Origin: JAKZVK01 sp965248255
Lineage (GTDB): Bacteria > Acidobacteriota > Terriglobia > Bryobacterales > UBA6623
NCBI GenBank assembly: GCA_965248255.1
Contig: CBDFIW010000002.1
Span: 930,001-994,000, forward strand
Direction: 5' to 3'
Length of the DNA: 64,000 nt
The notes beneath the pieces were generated by a model. That model saw only the letters and a list, made by a program, of their open reading frames with translations. It searched no databases and had not been told where the DNA came from. Positions 27,374-34,568 of this stretch are shown here, one piece after another; position 1 is the stretch's first letter, and each line of letters opens with the position of its first letter. The position numbers and the translations under genes are program-made.

Positions 27374-27685
27374 ATGACGGCGGAAGCACAGTCACACACA
27401 GGATTGTTCATCAAGGTCTGGATTGTTTTATTGGCTCTGACGCTGGTGGAGGTCGTACTGGCCTACATACAGTTCGATTTCGTGTTGATGCTCACCATGC
27501 TGATGGGCCTCTCGCTTGTCAAGGCCGGCATGATCATGGCCTACTTCATGCATCTCAGGTTCGACCGGCCGGTCTTGTCGTGGGTTGTGGCCGTCCCCTT
27601 GGTGGCATGCATCTTGATCATGGTGGGTTACTTCTTCCCTGACGGCTATCGCATTTTGGATTTCGGTTTTGCCGGCTGGCAGTAG
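27374..27685 (+). CDS. Cytochrome c oxidase subunit IV family protein
   Basis: The 103-residue protein has three hydrophobic segments: HTGLFIKVWIVLLALTLVEV, MLTMLMGLSLVKAGMIMAYF followed by MHLRFDRP, and VVAVPLVACILIMVGYFFPD. The MAYFMHLRFD pattern is typical of prokaryotic COX subunit IV (CtaF/CyoD-like). It helps to stabilise the CuB site and the complex. Fifth gene of the operon. Confidence 0.9.
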   Translation: MTAEAQSHTGLFIKVWIVLLALTLVEVVLAYIQFDFVLMLTMLMGLSLVKAGMIMAYFMHLRFDRPVLSWVVAVPLVACILIMVGYFFPDGYRILDFGFAGWQ

Positions 27686-27696
27686 ACTGTGAAGAT

Positions 27697-27975
27697 ATGA
27701 AGCTGGTCTCTCGGCTCACGTCGCCGTTCGGGCGGTTCCTGGCGCTCGGCACCCTCGCCGTGGCACTGGCCGGTCCTGTTGCGGCCCAGTGCGTGATGTG
27801 CCGAGAGTCGGCTAAGTATCAGCGTGGGGAAGCGCTCAGAGCCCTCAATCTCGGCATTATCGTGCTAGCCCTCCCGCCGGCCGCGATCGGCATCGGTATC
27901 GGGTGGGTTACCTACCGTCACCGCAACTCGTCCCAGCCAACTCCGCCGAGCCCGCCCGAATCATCTGAGTTCTGA
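27697..27975 (+). CDS. Small membrane protein with CVMC motif, end of cytochrome oxidase operon
   Basis: The 92-residue protein starts 11 bases after subunit IV. It has a signal-like N-terminus (FLALGTLAVALAGPVAAQ), a QCVMCRESAKYQRGEALRAL segment with a CxxC pair, one membrane helix (LNLGIIVLALPPAAIGIGIG) and a Pro-rich tail. I do not know a named family. Position and the CxxC pair suggest a role in oxidase assembly or copper handling, but this is inference. Confidence 0.65.
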   Translation: MKLVSRLTSPFGRFLALGTLAVALAGPVAAQCVMCRESAKYQRGEALRALNLGIIVLALPPAAIGIGIGWVTYRHRNSSQPTPPSPPESSEF

Positions 27976-28056
27976 GCCGCGACAAGCCGAGTCTCGGGTG
28001 CCGGCGCGAGGCCACCCTCCGAGTAGGCAACGCTTGTCCGTCCAGGCGACGCTACC

Positions 28057-28229
28057 CTAACGGTCCAGTAGTCGCTGATCCCAGACAACGGGTTGCTGTT
28101 TGCCGGCCTTGATTTTTGGGAAGTCCGGATGCTCCTGGTTGAGAATCACATTGCGCTCCACCCGCGTCACGACGGAAGGGACACGCAATACCGCGCTGTG
28201 TCGCCGATCATACCAATCGTCGCCGTAAG
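28057..28229 (-). pseudogene. RES-domain toxin, C-terminal fragment cut by the IS3-type element
   Basis: The fragment reads AYGDDWYDRRHSAVLRVPSV, then TRVERNVILNQEHPDFPKI and ends PVVWDQRLLDR. GDxW..., LRVPS, NxxLN..HP and the final DxRL are the C-terminal hallmarks of RES proteins, NAD-degrading toxins of type II systems. The N-terminal two thirds and the upstream antitoxin gene are missing, because the left end of the IS3-type element begins here. Nothing resembling the missing part is evident beyond its right end. Confidence 0.65.
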
Positions 28230-28300
28230 CCTGGAATGGACCCGAAAAGCGAGACCAGTAGAGAAGGGACAATGAACCAGGGAACGGTAAGGAGGTTCGA

Positions 28301-28686
28301 TTGTCTCGAAGACGATTCACGAAGGAGTTCAAGCTGGCGGCCGTCCGGCGGCTCGAAGCCGGCGAGTCCGGCTCGGCTCTCGCGCGCGAGCTGGAGGTGA
28401 AGCGCGAAAAGCTCTACGACTGGCTGGCACAAGTCGAGCGCTACGGCGTCGAGGAAGCCTTTCCCGGCGCGGGGCGCGTCCCGGCGGCAGCGCCCGTGTC
28501 GAGCCCGGCCACGAAGCCCAGGCCCGCCTCGCGGAGCTGGAACGCAAAGTCGGCCGCCAGGCCATGGAGATTGATTTTTTGTCCGCAGCCTTGCGGCGTG
28601 TCGAGGATCTGCGCCGGCCGAGCATCGTCAGTGGAACCGGCGCGTCGCTGAGGAGGTACGGGCCGCAAGGCGGCAAGGCAACATGA
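28301..28686 (+). pseudogene. IS3-type orfA, internally frameshifted
   Basis: It starts at TTG 28301 behind AAGGAGG (28289-28295) and encodes a helix-turn-helix (FTKEFKLAAVRRLEAGESGS, then ALARELEVKREKLYDWLAQV). After GVEEAFPGAG the coherent frame changes: the continuation ARVEPGHEAQARLAELERKV, GRQAMEIDFLSAALRRVEDL lies one frame away and ends at TGA 28684-28686, overlapping the orfB start. The shift is near 28470-28482. Normally frameshifting joins orfA to orfB, not two parts of orfA, so this is a defect or a sequence error. Confidence 0.72.
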
Positions 28687-29513
28687 GCACGCTGAGCACG
28701 CGCGATTTGTGCCGCTTGAGCGGACTGGCGCGAGCCAGCCTCTACCGCCAGGCCAAACCCGACAGCGAGCAGGTCGGGGATCTGCGGCAGGCCATTGTCC
28801 ACGCCGCCTTGGACCATCCGGCCTACGGCACCCGGCGGACGACCCAACAGCTGCGCCGTCAAAAGCTGCTGGTCAATCGCAAGCGCGTGCAACGGGTGAT
28901 GCGCGAAGAGAAGCTCTTGCGGCGACGTCGCCGCACCGTTCCGCGAACGACCGATTCGAAGCACTCGCTGCGGCGTTATGAAAACCTGACGCGCGATTTC
29001 CAACCCACGGGTCCCAACAAACTGTGGGGCTCCGATCTCAGCTACGTACGATTGGGAAACCACTTCGTCTATGTGGCGGTGGTGTTGGACGTGTATTCGC
29101 GGCGCGTGGTGGGCTGGGCCGTGGGTCCGAACCTGAAAACCGAATTGCCGCTGGCGGCGCTGCAACAAGCGTTGAGCAGCCGGCGTCCGGCGCCGGGCTG
29201 GATTCATCATTCCGATCAAGGTTCGCAGTACGCCGCGGAAGCTTATGTAGCCACCCTGCGGCAAGCGGGCGCGAGGATATCGATGAGCCGCAAGGGCTGC
29301 CCGCAGGACAACGCGTACGTGGAAAGCTTTTTCAAGACTTTGAAAAGCGAGGAAGTCGACTGCAGCGAGTATGAAAGTTTGGCCCAGGCGCAGGCCGAGA
29401 TCGGCGCTTATATTGAGCGGGAATACAATCGTACGCGATTGCATTCGGCGCTGGGCTATCGGCCGCCGCAAGAGTATGAGCGGCTGTGGGAAGAGGCGGC
29501 TAACGCCGCCTGA
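28683..29513 (+). CDS. IS3-type transposase orfB (DDE integrase core)
   Basis: The 276-residue protein has an N-terminal HTH_21-like region (LDHPAYGTRRTTQQLRRQKL) and a retroviral-integrase-type core with the triad in NKLWGSDLSYVRLGNHFVYV, GWIHHSDQGSQYAAEAYVAT and CPQDNAYVESFFKTLKSEEV (D, D, E). It ends RTRLHSALGYRPPQEYERLW, typical of IS3 members. Its ATG overlaps the orfA stop by four bases. Catalytic residues are intact. Confidence 0.93.
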   Translation: MSTLSTRDLCRLSGLARASLYRQAKPDSEQVGDLRQAIVHAALDHPAYGTRRTTQQLRRQKLLVNRKRVQRVMREEKLLRRRRRTVPRTTDSKHSLRRYENLTRDFQPTGPNKLWGSDLSYVRLGNHFVYVAVVLDVYSRRVVGWAVGPNLKTELPLAALQQALSSRRPAPGWIHHSDQGSQYAAEAYVATLRQAGARISMSRKGCPQDNAYVESFFKTLKSEEVDCSEYESLAQAQAEIGAYIEREYNRTRLHSALGYRPPQEYERLWEEAANAA

Positions 29514-29724
29514 GTTTTCTTAAGGCATGAGCAGATCTATCGATCCGATGGCGCAGCACAAGGCGGGATGCGGCCTCAGTAGGCGAGCACCCCGCCCTCA
29601 TCGTTGCGATGAGTCTGCGGCCGGGTATTCCTTGGTGGGTTGCTCTCCAGCAGAGCCCGCCTCCGCTTCCCCGGATGAGTTGATCATGCCCCCATTGGGC
29701 TGGATTCGCTATCCTTTTTCAGTC

Positions 29725-29824
29725 AACCGCGACCCGTCCCTACTTTCTTGGCCTCGCCACAGGGGTCCACTCCAAACCGCGACCCGTCCCTACTTTCTTG
29801 GCCTCGCCACAGGGGTCCACTCCA
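29725..29824. repeat. Perfect tandem duplication of a 50-base unit
   Basis: Bases 29725-29774 are repeated exactly as 29775-29824. The unit contains the right terminal inverted repeat of the IS3-type element (GGCCTCGCC, AGGGGTCCACTCCA), so the element end is present twice. Confidence 0.9.
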
Positions 29825-29934
29825 GGGTCCAGGGCACGAGAAACAGGTACACTCTTCGAGGCTCGGCCTGTTGTTGCTGCGGATCGCACAACGCAACCTG
29901 CAGCCTCCTTACGGACGGATTACGGCGGCGGCCG

Positions 29935-31197
29935 CTATTGGATCCCCGGAACCGGGAACGAGCTGCACATGTCCTCGACTTCGCCGCGAATCAAGGTCAG
30001 CGTGGCTCCATCCTCGTGGCGGCTAAGAGCTTTGACGATCCAGCCGGCAAGACGGCGCATTTCATCTTCCTTCATGCCGCGAGTGGTCGCAGCGGGCGTG
30101 CCAATGCGGATGCCGCTCGGCCGCAGCGGCGGGTTGGGGTCATCGGGGATGATTTGCTTGTTAGTCGTGATGCTCACGGCGTCGAGCGTTTCCTCGGCGG
30201 CGCGGCCGTCGATCCCGTAGCTCCCCACCACGTCGATGACCATCATGTGGTTCTCGGTGCCACCCGTGATCAATTGGGCGCTCCCCTCCAGCAGCGATGC
30301 GGCCAACACCTGAGCGTTCCGCAACACCTGTTGGCAGTACTCGCGATAGGCGGGTTGCTGCGCCTTGCCGAGAGCGACGGCCACGCCGGCGACCTGATTC
30401 ATGTGGGGTCCGCCCTGCAGGCCCGGGAAGACTGACTTGTCGATGTCCTTACGAAATTCTTTCTTGCAGAGAATCATCCCGCCGCGCGGGCCGCGCATCG
30501 ACTTGTGCGTCGTGGTGGTGACGAAGTCGAATCCCGTGTCGCAAGGGTTGCGCATCGCGCCGCCCGCAATGAGGCCTCCGATGTGCGAGACGTCGGCCAT
30601 GGTCAGCGCGCCGACTTCGTCCGCAATCTCTTTGAAACGCGCGTAGTCATAGTCGCGCGGGTAGGAGGAGTATCCGCAAAGAATCATCTTCGGCTTCGAT
30701 TCGACAGCCACCCGTCGTAGCTCGTCGAAGTCGATGCGGCCCTTCTCTTCGGGATGCGTTTTGTAGCGGATGAAGTGGTAAATCTTGCCCATGTGCGAAA
30801 CCGGAGCGCCGTGAGTGAGGTGTCCGCCATGCGAAAGATCCATCCCAAGCACGGTGTCGCCGGGTTTCAAATAGGCCATGTAGACGGCCTGGTTCATGGG
30901 GGAGCCGGAAAGTGGTTGCACGTTGGCGTGCTCAGCGCGAAAGAGGTCCTTCGCGCGGTCGCGGGCGATGGTTTCGACCTGGTCGGTAAACTCCTGACCG
31001 CCGTAGTAGCGTCTGCCCGGGTAGCCTTCAGAGTACTTATTGGTCAGCACGGACCCTAGGCACGCGAGCACTTCCGGGTAGGTGTAGTTCTCCGACGGGA
31101 TCAGCTCGATGCCGCGCTTTTGGCGCTCTTCTTCGCCGGCGATAGCGTCATTCACCGCCGGGTCGTTGCTCTTCAGAGATTCGCGGTTCGCATCCAT
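29935..31197 (-). CDS. glyA: Serine hydroxymethyltransferase
   Basis: The 420-residue cytosolic PLP enzyme converts serine and tetrahydrofolate to glycine and methylene-tetrahydrofolate. It has IELIPSENYTYPEVLACLGS, NKYSEGYPGRRYYGGQEF, NVQPLSGSPMNQAVYMAY and the PLP lysine in FDFVTTTTHKSMRGPRGGMI. Length is normal. A promoter-like pair and a hairpin with a U run lie in the 71-base leader. It is downstream of, and in the same direction as, the E1/cytochrome operon, with 509 bases between. Confidence 0.96.
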   Translation of the reverse strand: MDANRESLKSNDPAVNDAIAGEEERQKRGIELIPSENYTYPEVLACLGSVLTNKYSEGYPGRRYYGGQEFTDQVETIARDRAKDLFRAEHANVQPLSGSPMNQAVYMAYLKPGDTVLGMDLSHGGHLTHGAPVSHMGKIYHFIRYKTHPEEKGRIDFDELRRVAVESKPKMILCGYSSYPRDYDYARFKEIADEVGALTMADVSHIGGLIAGGAMRNPCDTGFDFVTTTTHKSMRGPRGGMILCKKEFRKDIDKSVFPGLQGGPHMNQVAGVAVALGKAQQPAYREYCQQVLRNAQVLAASLLEGSAQLITGGTENHMMVIDVVGSYGIDGRAAEETLDAVSITTNKQIIPDDPNPPLRPSGIRIGTPAATTRGMKEDEMRRLAGWIVKALSRHEDGATLTLIRGEVEDMCSSFPVPGIQ

Positions 31198-31217
31198 TGC
31201 GTCCTCGCAACAAAAAA

Positions 31218-31246
31218 GCCTGACCCGATCATCGATCAGCCCAGGC
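31218..31246 (-). terminator. Hairpin plus T6 in the glyA leader (attenuator or upstream terminator)
   Basis: On the minus strand GCCTG and CAGGC pair around an inner GATC-gat-GATC helix, followed by six T residues (31217-31212). It ends only about 15 bases before the glyA ATG and lies downstream of the predicted promoter, so it would have to be read through to express glyA from that promoter. Confidence 0.55.
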
Positions 31247-31275
31247 GAAACGGCTAGCAGCCCATATATCCATCT

Positions 31276-31304
31276 TTATAACCGCAGCGACCAACCACCC
31301 GCAA
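31276..31304 (-). promoter_or_regulatory. Predicted glyA promoter
   Basis: TTGCGG (31304-31299) and TTATAA (31281-31276) are separated by 17 bases on the minus strand. They place a transcription start near 31269, about 70 bases before the ATG. Confidence 0.4.
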
Positions 31305-31410
31305 CACGTATCCCAGATCCGTACGTAAGGATTCTGACGAGCGCTTGAAGCCCCGGTACGCCGCAACCCGATGAATCCAACCACAGGTCTGAGCCCGGTA
31401 GGGCGTCACA

Positions 31411-31444
31411 ATCCTAGCCCATGGATGAATCCATGGGCTAGGAT
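31411..31444. repeat. Perfect 16-base-arm palindrome in the glyA upstream interval
   Basis: ATCCTAGCCCATGGAT, two bases (GA), ATCCATGGGCTAGGAT. It is related in core (TAGCCCATGG/CCATGGGCTA) to the palindromes at 4009, 4206 and 17650. It may serve as bidirectional terminator between the exported-E1 operon and glyA. The rest of 31198-31706 shows no gene. Confidence 0.7.
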
Positions 31445-31706
31445 CGTTCGACCCTTGCCGGGTCGGCAGATCGACACACATTACCAACGAGTCCGCAGCC
31501 CCAGCCGCTGCCTTTGAAGTTTTCTACCCTCAACACCCGGCGGGTGAGCCAACCCCAAACCCACCCACTCTCTTCCCGCTCCCCCCGTCGAGTCATCACT
31601 GCATGACTACACACACTCCCCCTAGTTTATGTACGGATCTGGCGCAGCGTCGACAGCGTCGAGTCGGCCTGGTGTCCACGTTAGTAGGTACGCTGCTTTG
31701 CGGCTT

Positions 31707-32192
31707 CTAGTCAGACTGACCACGCACGTTCGAAGCGTGCAAGTGAACGATCCTCCATGCCCCGCTCCGCTTCGCCAACACGAATGTCCTCCTGCTTAGG
31801 CGGTTGTTGCGTCCAAGATGAAACGTGACAAGGGCGGCATCGTTGAAGAGCTTGATTTCTAGATCTTGCGGTTCGATGCTCGTATTCGGCGGACCTTCTC
31901 GGTTCTTGCGCCTCGCGACTAGTTCAATCATCTGAGGGTCGAGTCCTCTCACCCTTCGGTACTTCGAAACTCGAACATCGGGCGAAGGCTGGTAGGACAT
32001 GATCGCTCGTGGGAAGGTCGTCGCATCGTCAGCGAATGCGCTCTTCATCGCATCCAAATCACCGTTCTCAAACGCCTGGAGAAAGCTCTCAATAGCGCCC
32101 CTCACTTGTTCTTCCTCCTCGACGGGCTGAGCGTATACGATCACTGCAGCCAAGACGAACATCACCCCGTTGAGGACAAGACGTTTTATCAT
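31707..32192 (-). CDS. Exported NTF2/SnoaL-like protein
   Basis: I chose ATG 32192 (MIKRLVLNGVMFVLAAVIVY) because GGAGGG lies just upstream and a signal peptide follows directly (cleavage near VYAQP). The mature part has the cone-shaped NTF2-like pattern: EEQVRGAIESFLQAFENGDL, DAMKSAFADDATTFPRAI and RRTFVLAKRSGAWRIVHLHA. Such DUF4440/SnoaL-like proteins bind small ligands; no catalytic residues can be assigned. It is the last gene of the E1/cytochrome operon, 70 bases after a cytochrome gene. Confidence 0.72.
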   Translation of the reverse strand: MIKRLVLNGVMFVLAAVIVYAQPVEEEEQVRGAIESFLQAFENGDLDAMKSAFADDATTFPRAIMSYQPSPDVRVSKYRRVRGLDPQMIELVARRKNREGPPNTSIEPQDLEIKLFNDAALVTFHLGRNNRLSRRTFVLAKRSGAWRIVHLHASNVRGQSD

Positions 32193-32262
32193 GGTTACCC
32201 TCCCTCGGGTTTGAACCAGAATCCTTCGACCGCTGGTAGCTCTTGCCACGGCGCTGGCGTGG

Positions 32263-32688
32263 CTAGTATGACGTCCACGCCCCCAGCAGCTCCGGGGGCA
32301 AAGTCGGGACGGGCCGGTCGGGAGTGAACGTCGACGACAGGTAGTCGTACAGCGTCTCGAACTCCTTGTCGCTCAGCGCCTCCACGCGGTCCCGGTGCTC
32401 GAAGCCATTGCGGCGCCATGCAGCCTCGTCCATTTGCAGGATGACGATAGGGACCCACACGTGACAGCTCTGGCAATTGTCGAGAACCAGGTCGCGGCCG
32501 GGGCCTGCGGGAAAGATCTCGTCGAGGTCGACCCTGGTTGGCTCGCTCCCCGTGACGGCCCGCGTCTCAGACGGTTGCGCGCCAGACGGAGCCCACCCGC
32601 TGCACCCGGCGGCCAGGGTGAGACCGCTCGCGACAAGGAGCGCCCACAGCGCGTTACGGCAGCGGCCGCTTGCCGTCGTGCTGTCCAT
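32263..32688 (-). CDS. Small c-type cytochrome lipoprotein (His in place of distal Met)
   Basis: The 141-residue protein has a lipoprotein signal (ALLVASGLTLAAGCSGW, lipid Cys 29) and one haem site, DLVLDNCQSCHVWVP. The domain follows the small periplasmic cytochrome pattern W-x(6)-[M]-x(n)-YL, but the position of the usual distal Met is His in AAWRRNGFEHRDRVEALSDK; FETLYDYLSSTF closes the domain. So the haem is probably bis-His ligated and of low potential, or high-spin. Its start is 31 bases after the end of a paralogous cytochrome gene. Likely anchored to the periplasmic face of a membrane. Confidence 0.8.
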   Translation of the reverse strand: MDSTTASGRCRNALWALLVASGLTLAAGCSGWAPSGAQPSETRAVTGSEPTRVDLDEIFPAGPGRDLVLDNCQSCHVWVPIVILQMDEAAWRRNGFEHRDRVEALSDKEFETLYDYLSSTFTPDRPVPTLPPELLGAWTSY

Positions 32689-32719
32689 GCCGAGGACGAG
32701 GCCTGCCGATGGGCAAGAC

Positions 32720-33145
32720 CTAGAACGGAGTGCAGCCGGCTGCCAGGAAGTGTGGAGGGACGCTGGGTTCCGGTTTGCTGTCGTTGAAGTGCTCCTTGAG
32801 ATACGCGAAGGTGGTCTCCAGATCTTCCTCGCTCAAGTTCGCCACTTTGTCCCGGTGATCTTCCTTGAGGTTGTCCCACCGCGCCGGGGTACGCTGCCCA
32901 ATCGCGCTGCACGCGACCGCGTGGCACCCGCCGCAGGAGTCCAGGACCAACGATTGGCCGGGGCCCTTCGGGAATAGGTCGGCGAGCGTCGCCGGCTCGG
33001 CCGAATCGACAGCCCCAACTGTCCCCGGTGCGGGCGCCGATGTCGCAGACTCGACGGTCCCACTATCGGGGGGGGCAGACTCCACACATCCTAGGAGCAG
33101 CGATCCGCCAAGGATCACGACAACCAATGCCCATGCCCGCAGCAT
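32720..33145 (-). CDS. Small c-type cytochrome lipoprotein, paralogue (His in place of distal Met)
   Basis: The chosen ATG at 33145 (MLRAWALVVVILGGSLLLGC) gives a lipoprotein signal with Cys 20; an in-frame ATG at 33190 overlaps the upstream gene. A low-complexity linker contains a C8 tract (33068-33075). The haem motif is LVLDSCGGCHAVACS. After it no Met occurs at all; the expected distal position is His in RWDNLKEDHRDKVANLSEED. The same HRD(K/R)V motif stands in the neighbouring cytochrome. It ends in TTFAYLKEHFND plus a short tail. Electron carrier by inference. Confidence 0.78.
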   Translation of the reverse strand: MLRAWALVVVILGGSLLLGCVESAPPDSGTVESATSAPAPGTVGAVDSAEPATLADLFPKGPGQSLVLDSCGGCHAVACSAIGQRTPARWDNLKEDHRDKVANLSEEDLETTFAYLKEHFNDSKPEPSVPPHFLAAGCTPF

Positions 33146-33179
33146 CCGTGTCGCCGCTCGCGGCCCGCGCCAGTCGATG

Positions 33180-33491
33180 TTAGTCCACATAAGAGTCCTC
33201 GGCCATGGCTTTTCTCGTTCTGATGCGCCCAGACAGCGAGAACACCGGAACGACAAGCTCCCTCGTTGCCGCCTTCGCAGGGAAGCCCTCCTCGGCGAGC
33301 CGGCGCAGCGCGTCGCTGACGTCTTCGTCATAGAACTGCTCCATGCACGAGCTGCACACGTGAGCCGGGACATCCTCGACGATGGCCACGCGATCACCCT
33401 GCCAGATGGTCGTCTTCACCGTCTTGGCGGCCATGGTCTCCTGGCACCGTGGGCAGGGATTGCCACCTGATGCTGTCTGCTGTGGGGGCAT
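33180..33491 (-). CDS. YgiT-type zinc-finger protein
   Basis: From ATG 33491 (MPPQQTASGGNPCPRCQETM) the protein of 103 residues shows the YgiT/MqsA N-terminal zinc finger: CPRCQ, then VKTTIWQGDRVAIVEDVPAH and VCSSCMEQFYDEDVSDALRR. The C-terminal half lacks the HTH of the MqsA antitoxin and has no known toxin partner next to it. It lies between the E1 beta gene (72 bases) and the cytochrome genes, in the same direction. Role in this operon unknown; a metallochaperone or regulatory role would be speculation. Confidence 0.72.
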   Translation of the reverse strand: MPPQQTASGGNPCPRCQETMAAKTVKTTIWQGDRVAIVEDVPAHVCSSCMEQFYDEDVSDALRRLAEEGFPAKAATRELVVPVFSLSGRIRTRKAMAEDSYVD

Positions 33492-33563
33492 TCTAGATGG
33501 CGGGACCGGCACCGATTGCCCTTGATCCCACGGTAGGTGAGAGGGCAGGGGGCACGAATACGC

Positions 33564-34547
33564 CTACGCCTTCATCAACTGAATGGCAGCATCCACGATC
33601 TTCGGAGCATCGGGACGCAGCCACGCCATCATGCCGCCTGCCCCCGGACCGGGGACGTCGGGGAAGGCGATCTTGCGGGTCTTGACGCCCGGGACCTCCT
33701 GCACGACTTCGGCGATGACGTGCGAGCTGAAGCCGGCCGTGTAATGGCCGTGCTCGACGACGAGCAGGCGCCGGGTCTTGCGGACCGAGGCGACGAGGCT
33801 CTCCACGTCGAGCGGCTTCAGTGACCGCGGATCGACGTACTCGACGCTGATCCCTGCTTCTGCGAGCCGTGGCAATGCCCTCCGGACCTCAACGGTTGCC
33901 GGCGACCAGGCCACCAGCGTGAGGTGACGGCCTTTCTGCCGCACGACCGCCTGGCCGAAAGGTACTTCGTAGGCCTCGTTCGGCACATCTGGCTGCGTAC
34001 CCGACTTGACCTCCGGGTAGTCGACGTAGACCACCGGGTCCGGGTCGCGAATCGCCGAGATCAGCAGGCCCTTCGCATCGTAGGTATTGCTCGGCACGGC
34101 GACCTTGATACCCGGGAGGTTCGCATAGAGCGCCTCAGCGCCGACGTCCGTGTGCTGCCCAGCGCTGCCCCGCCGCCGGCCGGCGCCATCCAGCCAGAGG
34201 ACGAAGGGCATGCTGGCCTGTCCGCCGGTCATCGAGCGAAGCTTTCCGGCCTGGTTGTAAACGTACTCCAGGGCGAAGACCTGGGCCATCGACGGGAGCC
34301 GGGCGATCGCCTTCGACCCCGCCGCCACCGCGCCAATGGCGGCACCGGCAATCCACGATTCGTCGATCGGCCATCCCCGGCCGGACGTGCGGATTCCGCC
34401 GAACTCCTTGACCAGGTCGAGCACCTCGCCGGTCGACGACGTCGTCACCGGCTTCTGGTACTCGTAGTAGTAGACCATGTCCGGATTGGCTCGCATCTCC
34501 TGGGCAACGGCCTCGAGCTGCGCGTAGTTGTATGATTTCTTGGCCAT
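33564..34547 (-). CDS. ThDP-dependent 2-oxoacid dehydrogenase E1 beta subunit
   Basis: The 327-residue protein has the E1 beta layout: GWPIDESWIAGAAIGAVAAG with the Glu that activates the cofactor ring, MPFVLWLDGAGRRRGSAGQH (Gln-His pair), LPGIKVAVPSNTYDAKGLLI and the transketolase C-terminal domain GRHLTLVAWSPATVEVRRAL. It has no signal peptide, while its partner alpha subunit carries a Tat signal, so export would need to happen as a folded complex (hitchhiking). Before the IS insertion its ATG lay 18 bases after the alpha stop, with CGGAGAA as ribosome binding site. It now lies about 1.1 kb downstream, behind the transposase genes that point in the same direction. Confidence 0.9.
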   Translation of the reverse strand: MAKKSYNYAQLEAVAQEMRANPDMVYYYEYQKPVTTSSTGEVLDLVKEFGGIRTSGRGWPIDESWIAGAAIGAVAAGSKAIARLPSMAQVFALEYVYNQAGKLRSMTGGQASMPFVLWLDGAGRRRGSAGQHTDVGAEALYANLPGIKVAVPSNTYDAKGLLISAIRDPDPVVYVDYPEVKSGTQPDVPNEAYEVPFGQAVVRQKGRHLTLVAWSPATVEVRRALPRLAEAGISVEYVDPRSLKPLDVESLVASVRKTRRLLVVEHGHYTAGFSSHVIAEVVQEVPGVKTRKIAFPDVPGPGAGGMMAWLRPDAPKIVDAAIQLMKA

Positions 34548-34568
34548 GAGAGATTCTCCGTTGTCTTA

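Larger units (their letters stand above)
28230..29826 (+). mobile_element. IS3-type insertion sequence
   Basis: The ends are imperfect inverted repeats of about 37 bases: left 28230-28266 starts CCTGGAATGGACCC, and the right end read inward starts CCTGGAGTGGACCC, with GCGAG and AGGGAC also matched. The right terminal sequence is duplicated in tandem (50-base units), so the inner or outer copy could be the true end. Inside are orfA and orfB with an ATGA overlap. No target-site duplication is obvious. About 300 bases between orfB and the right end hold no gene. Confidence 0.6.
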
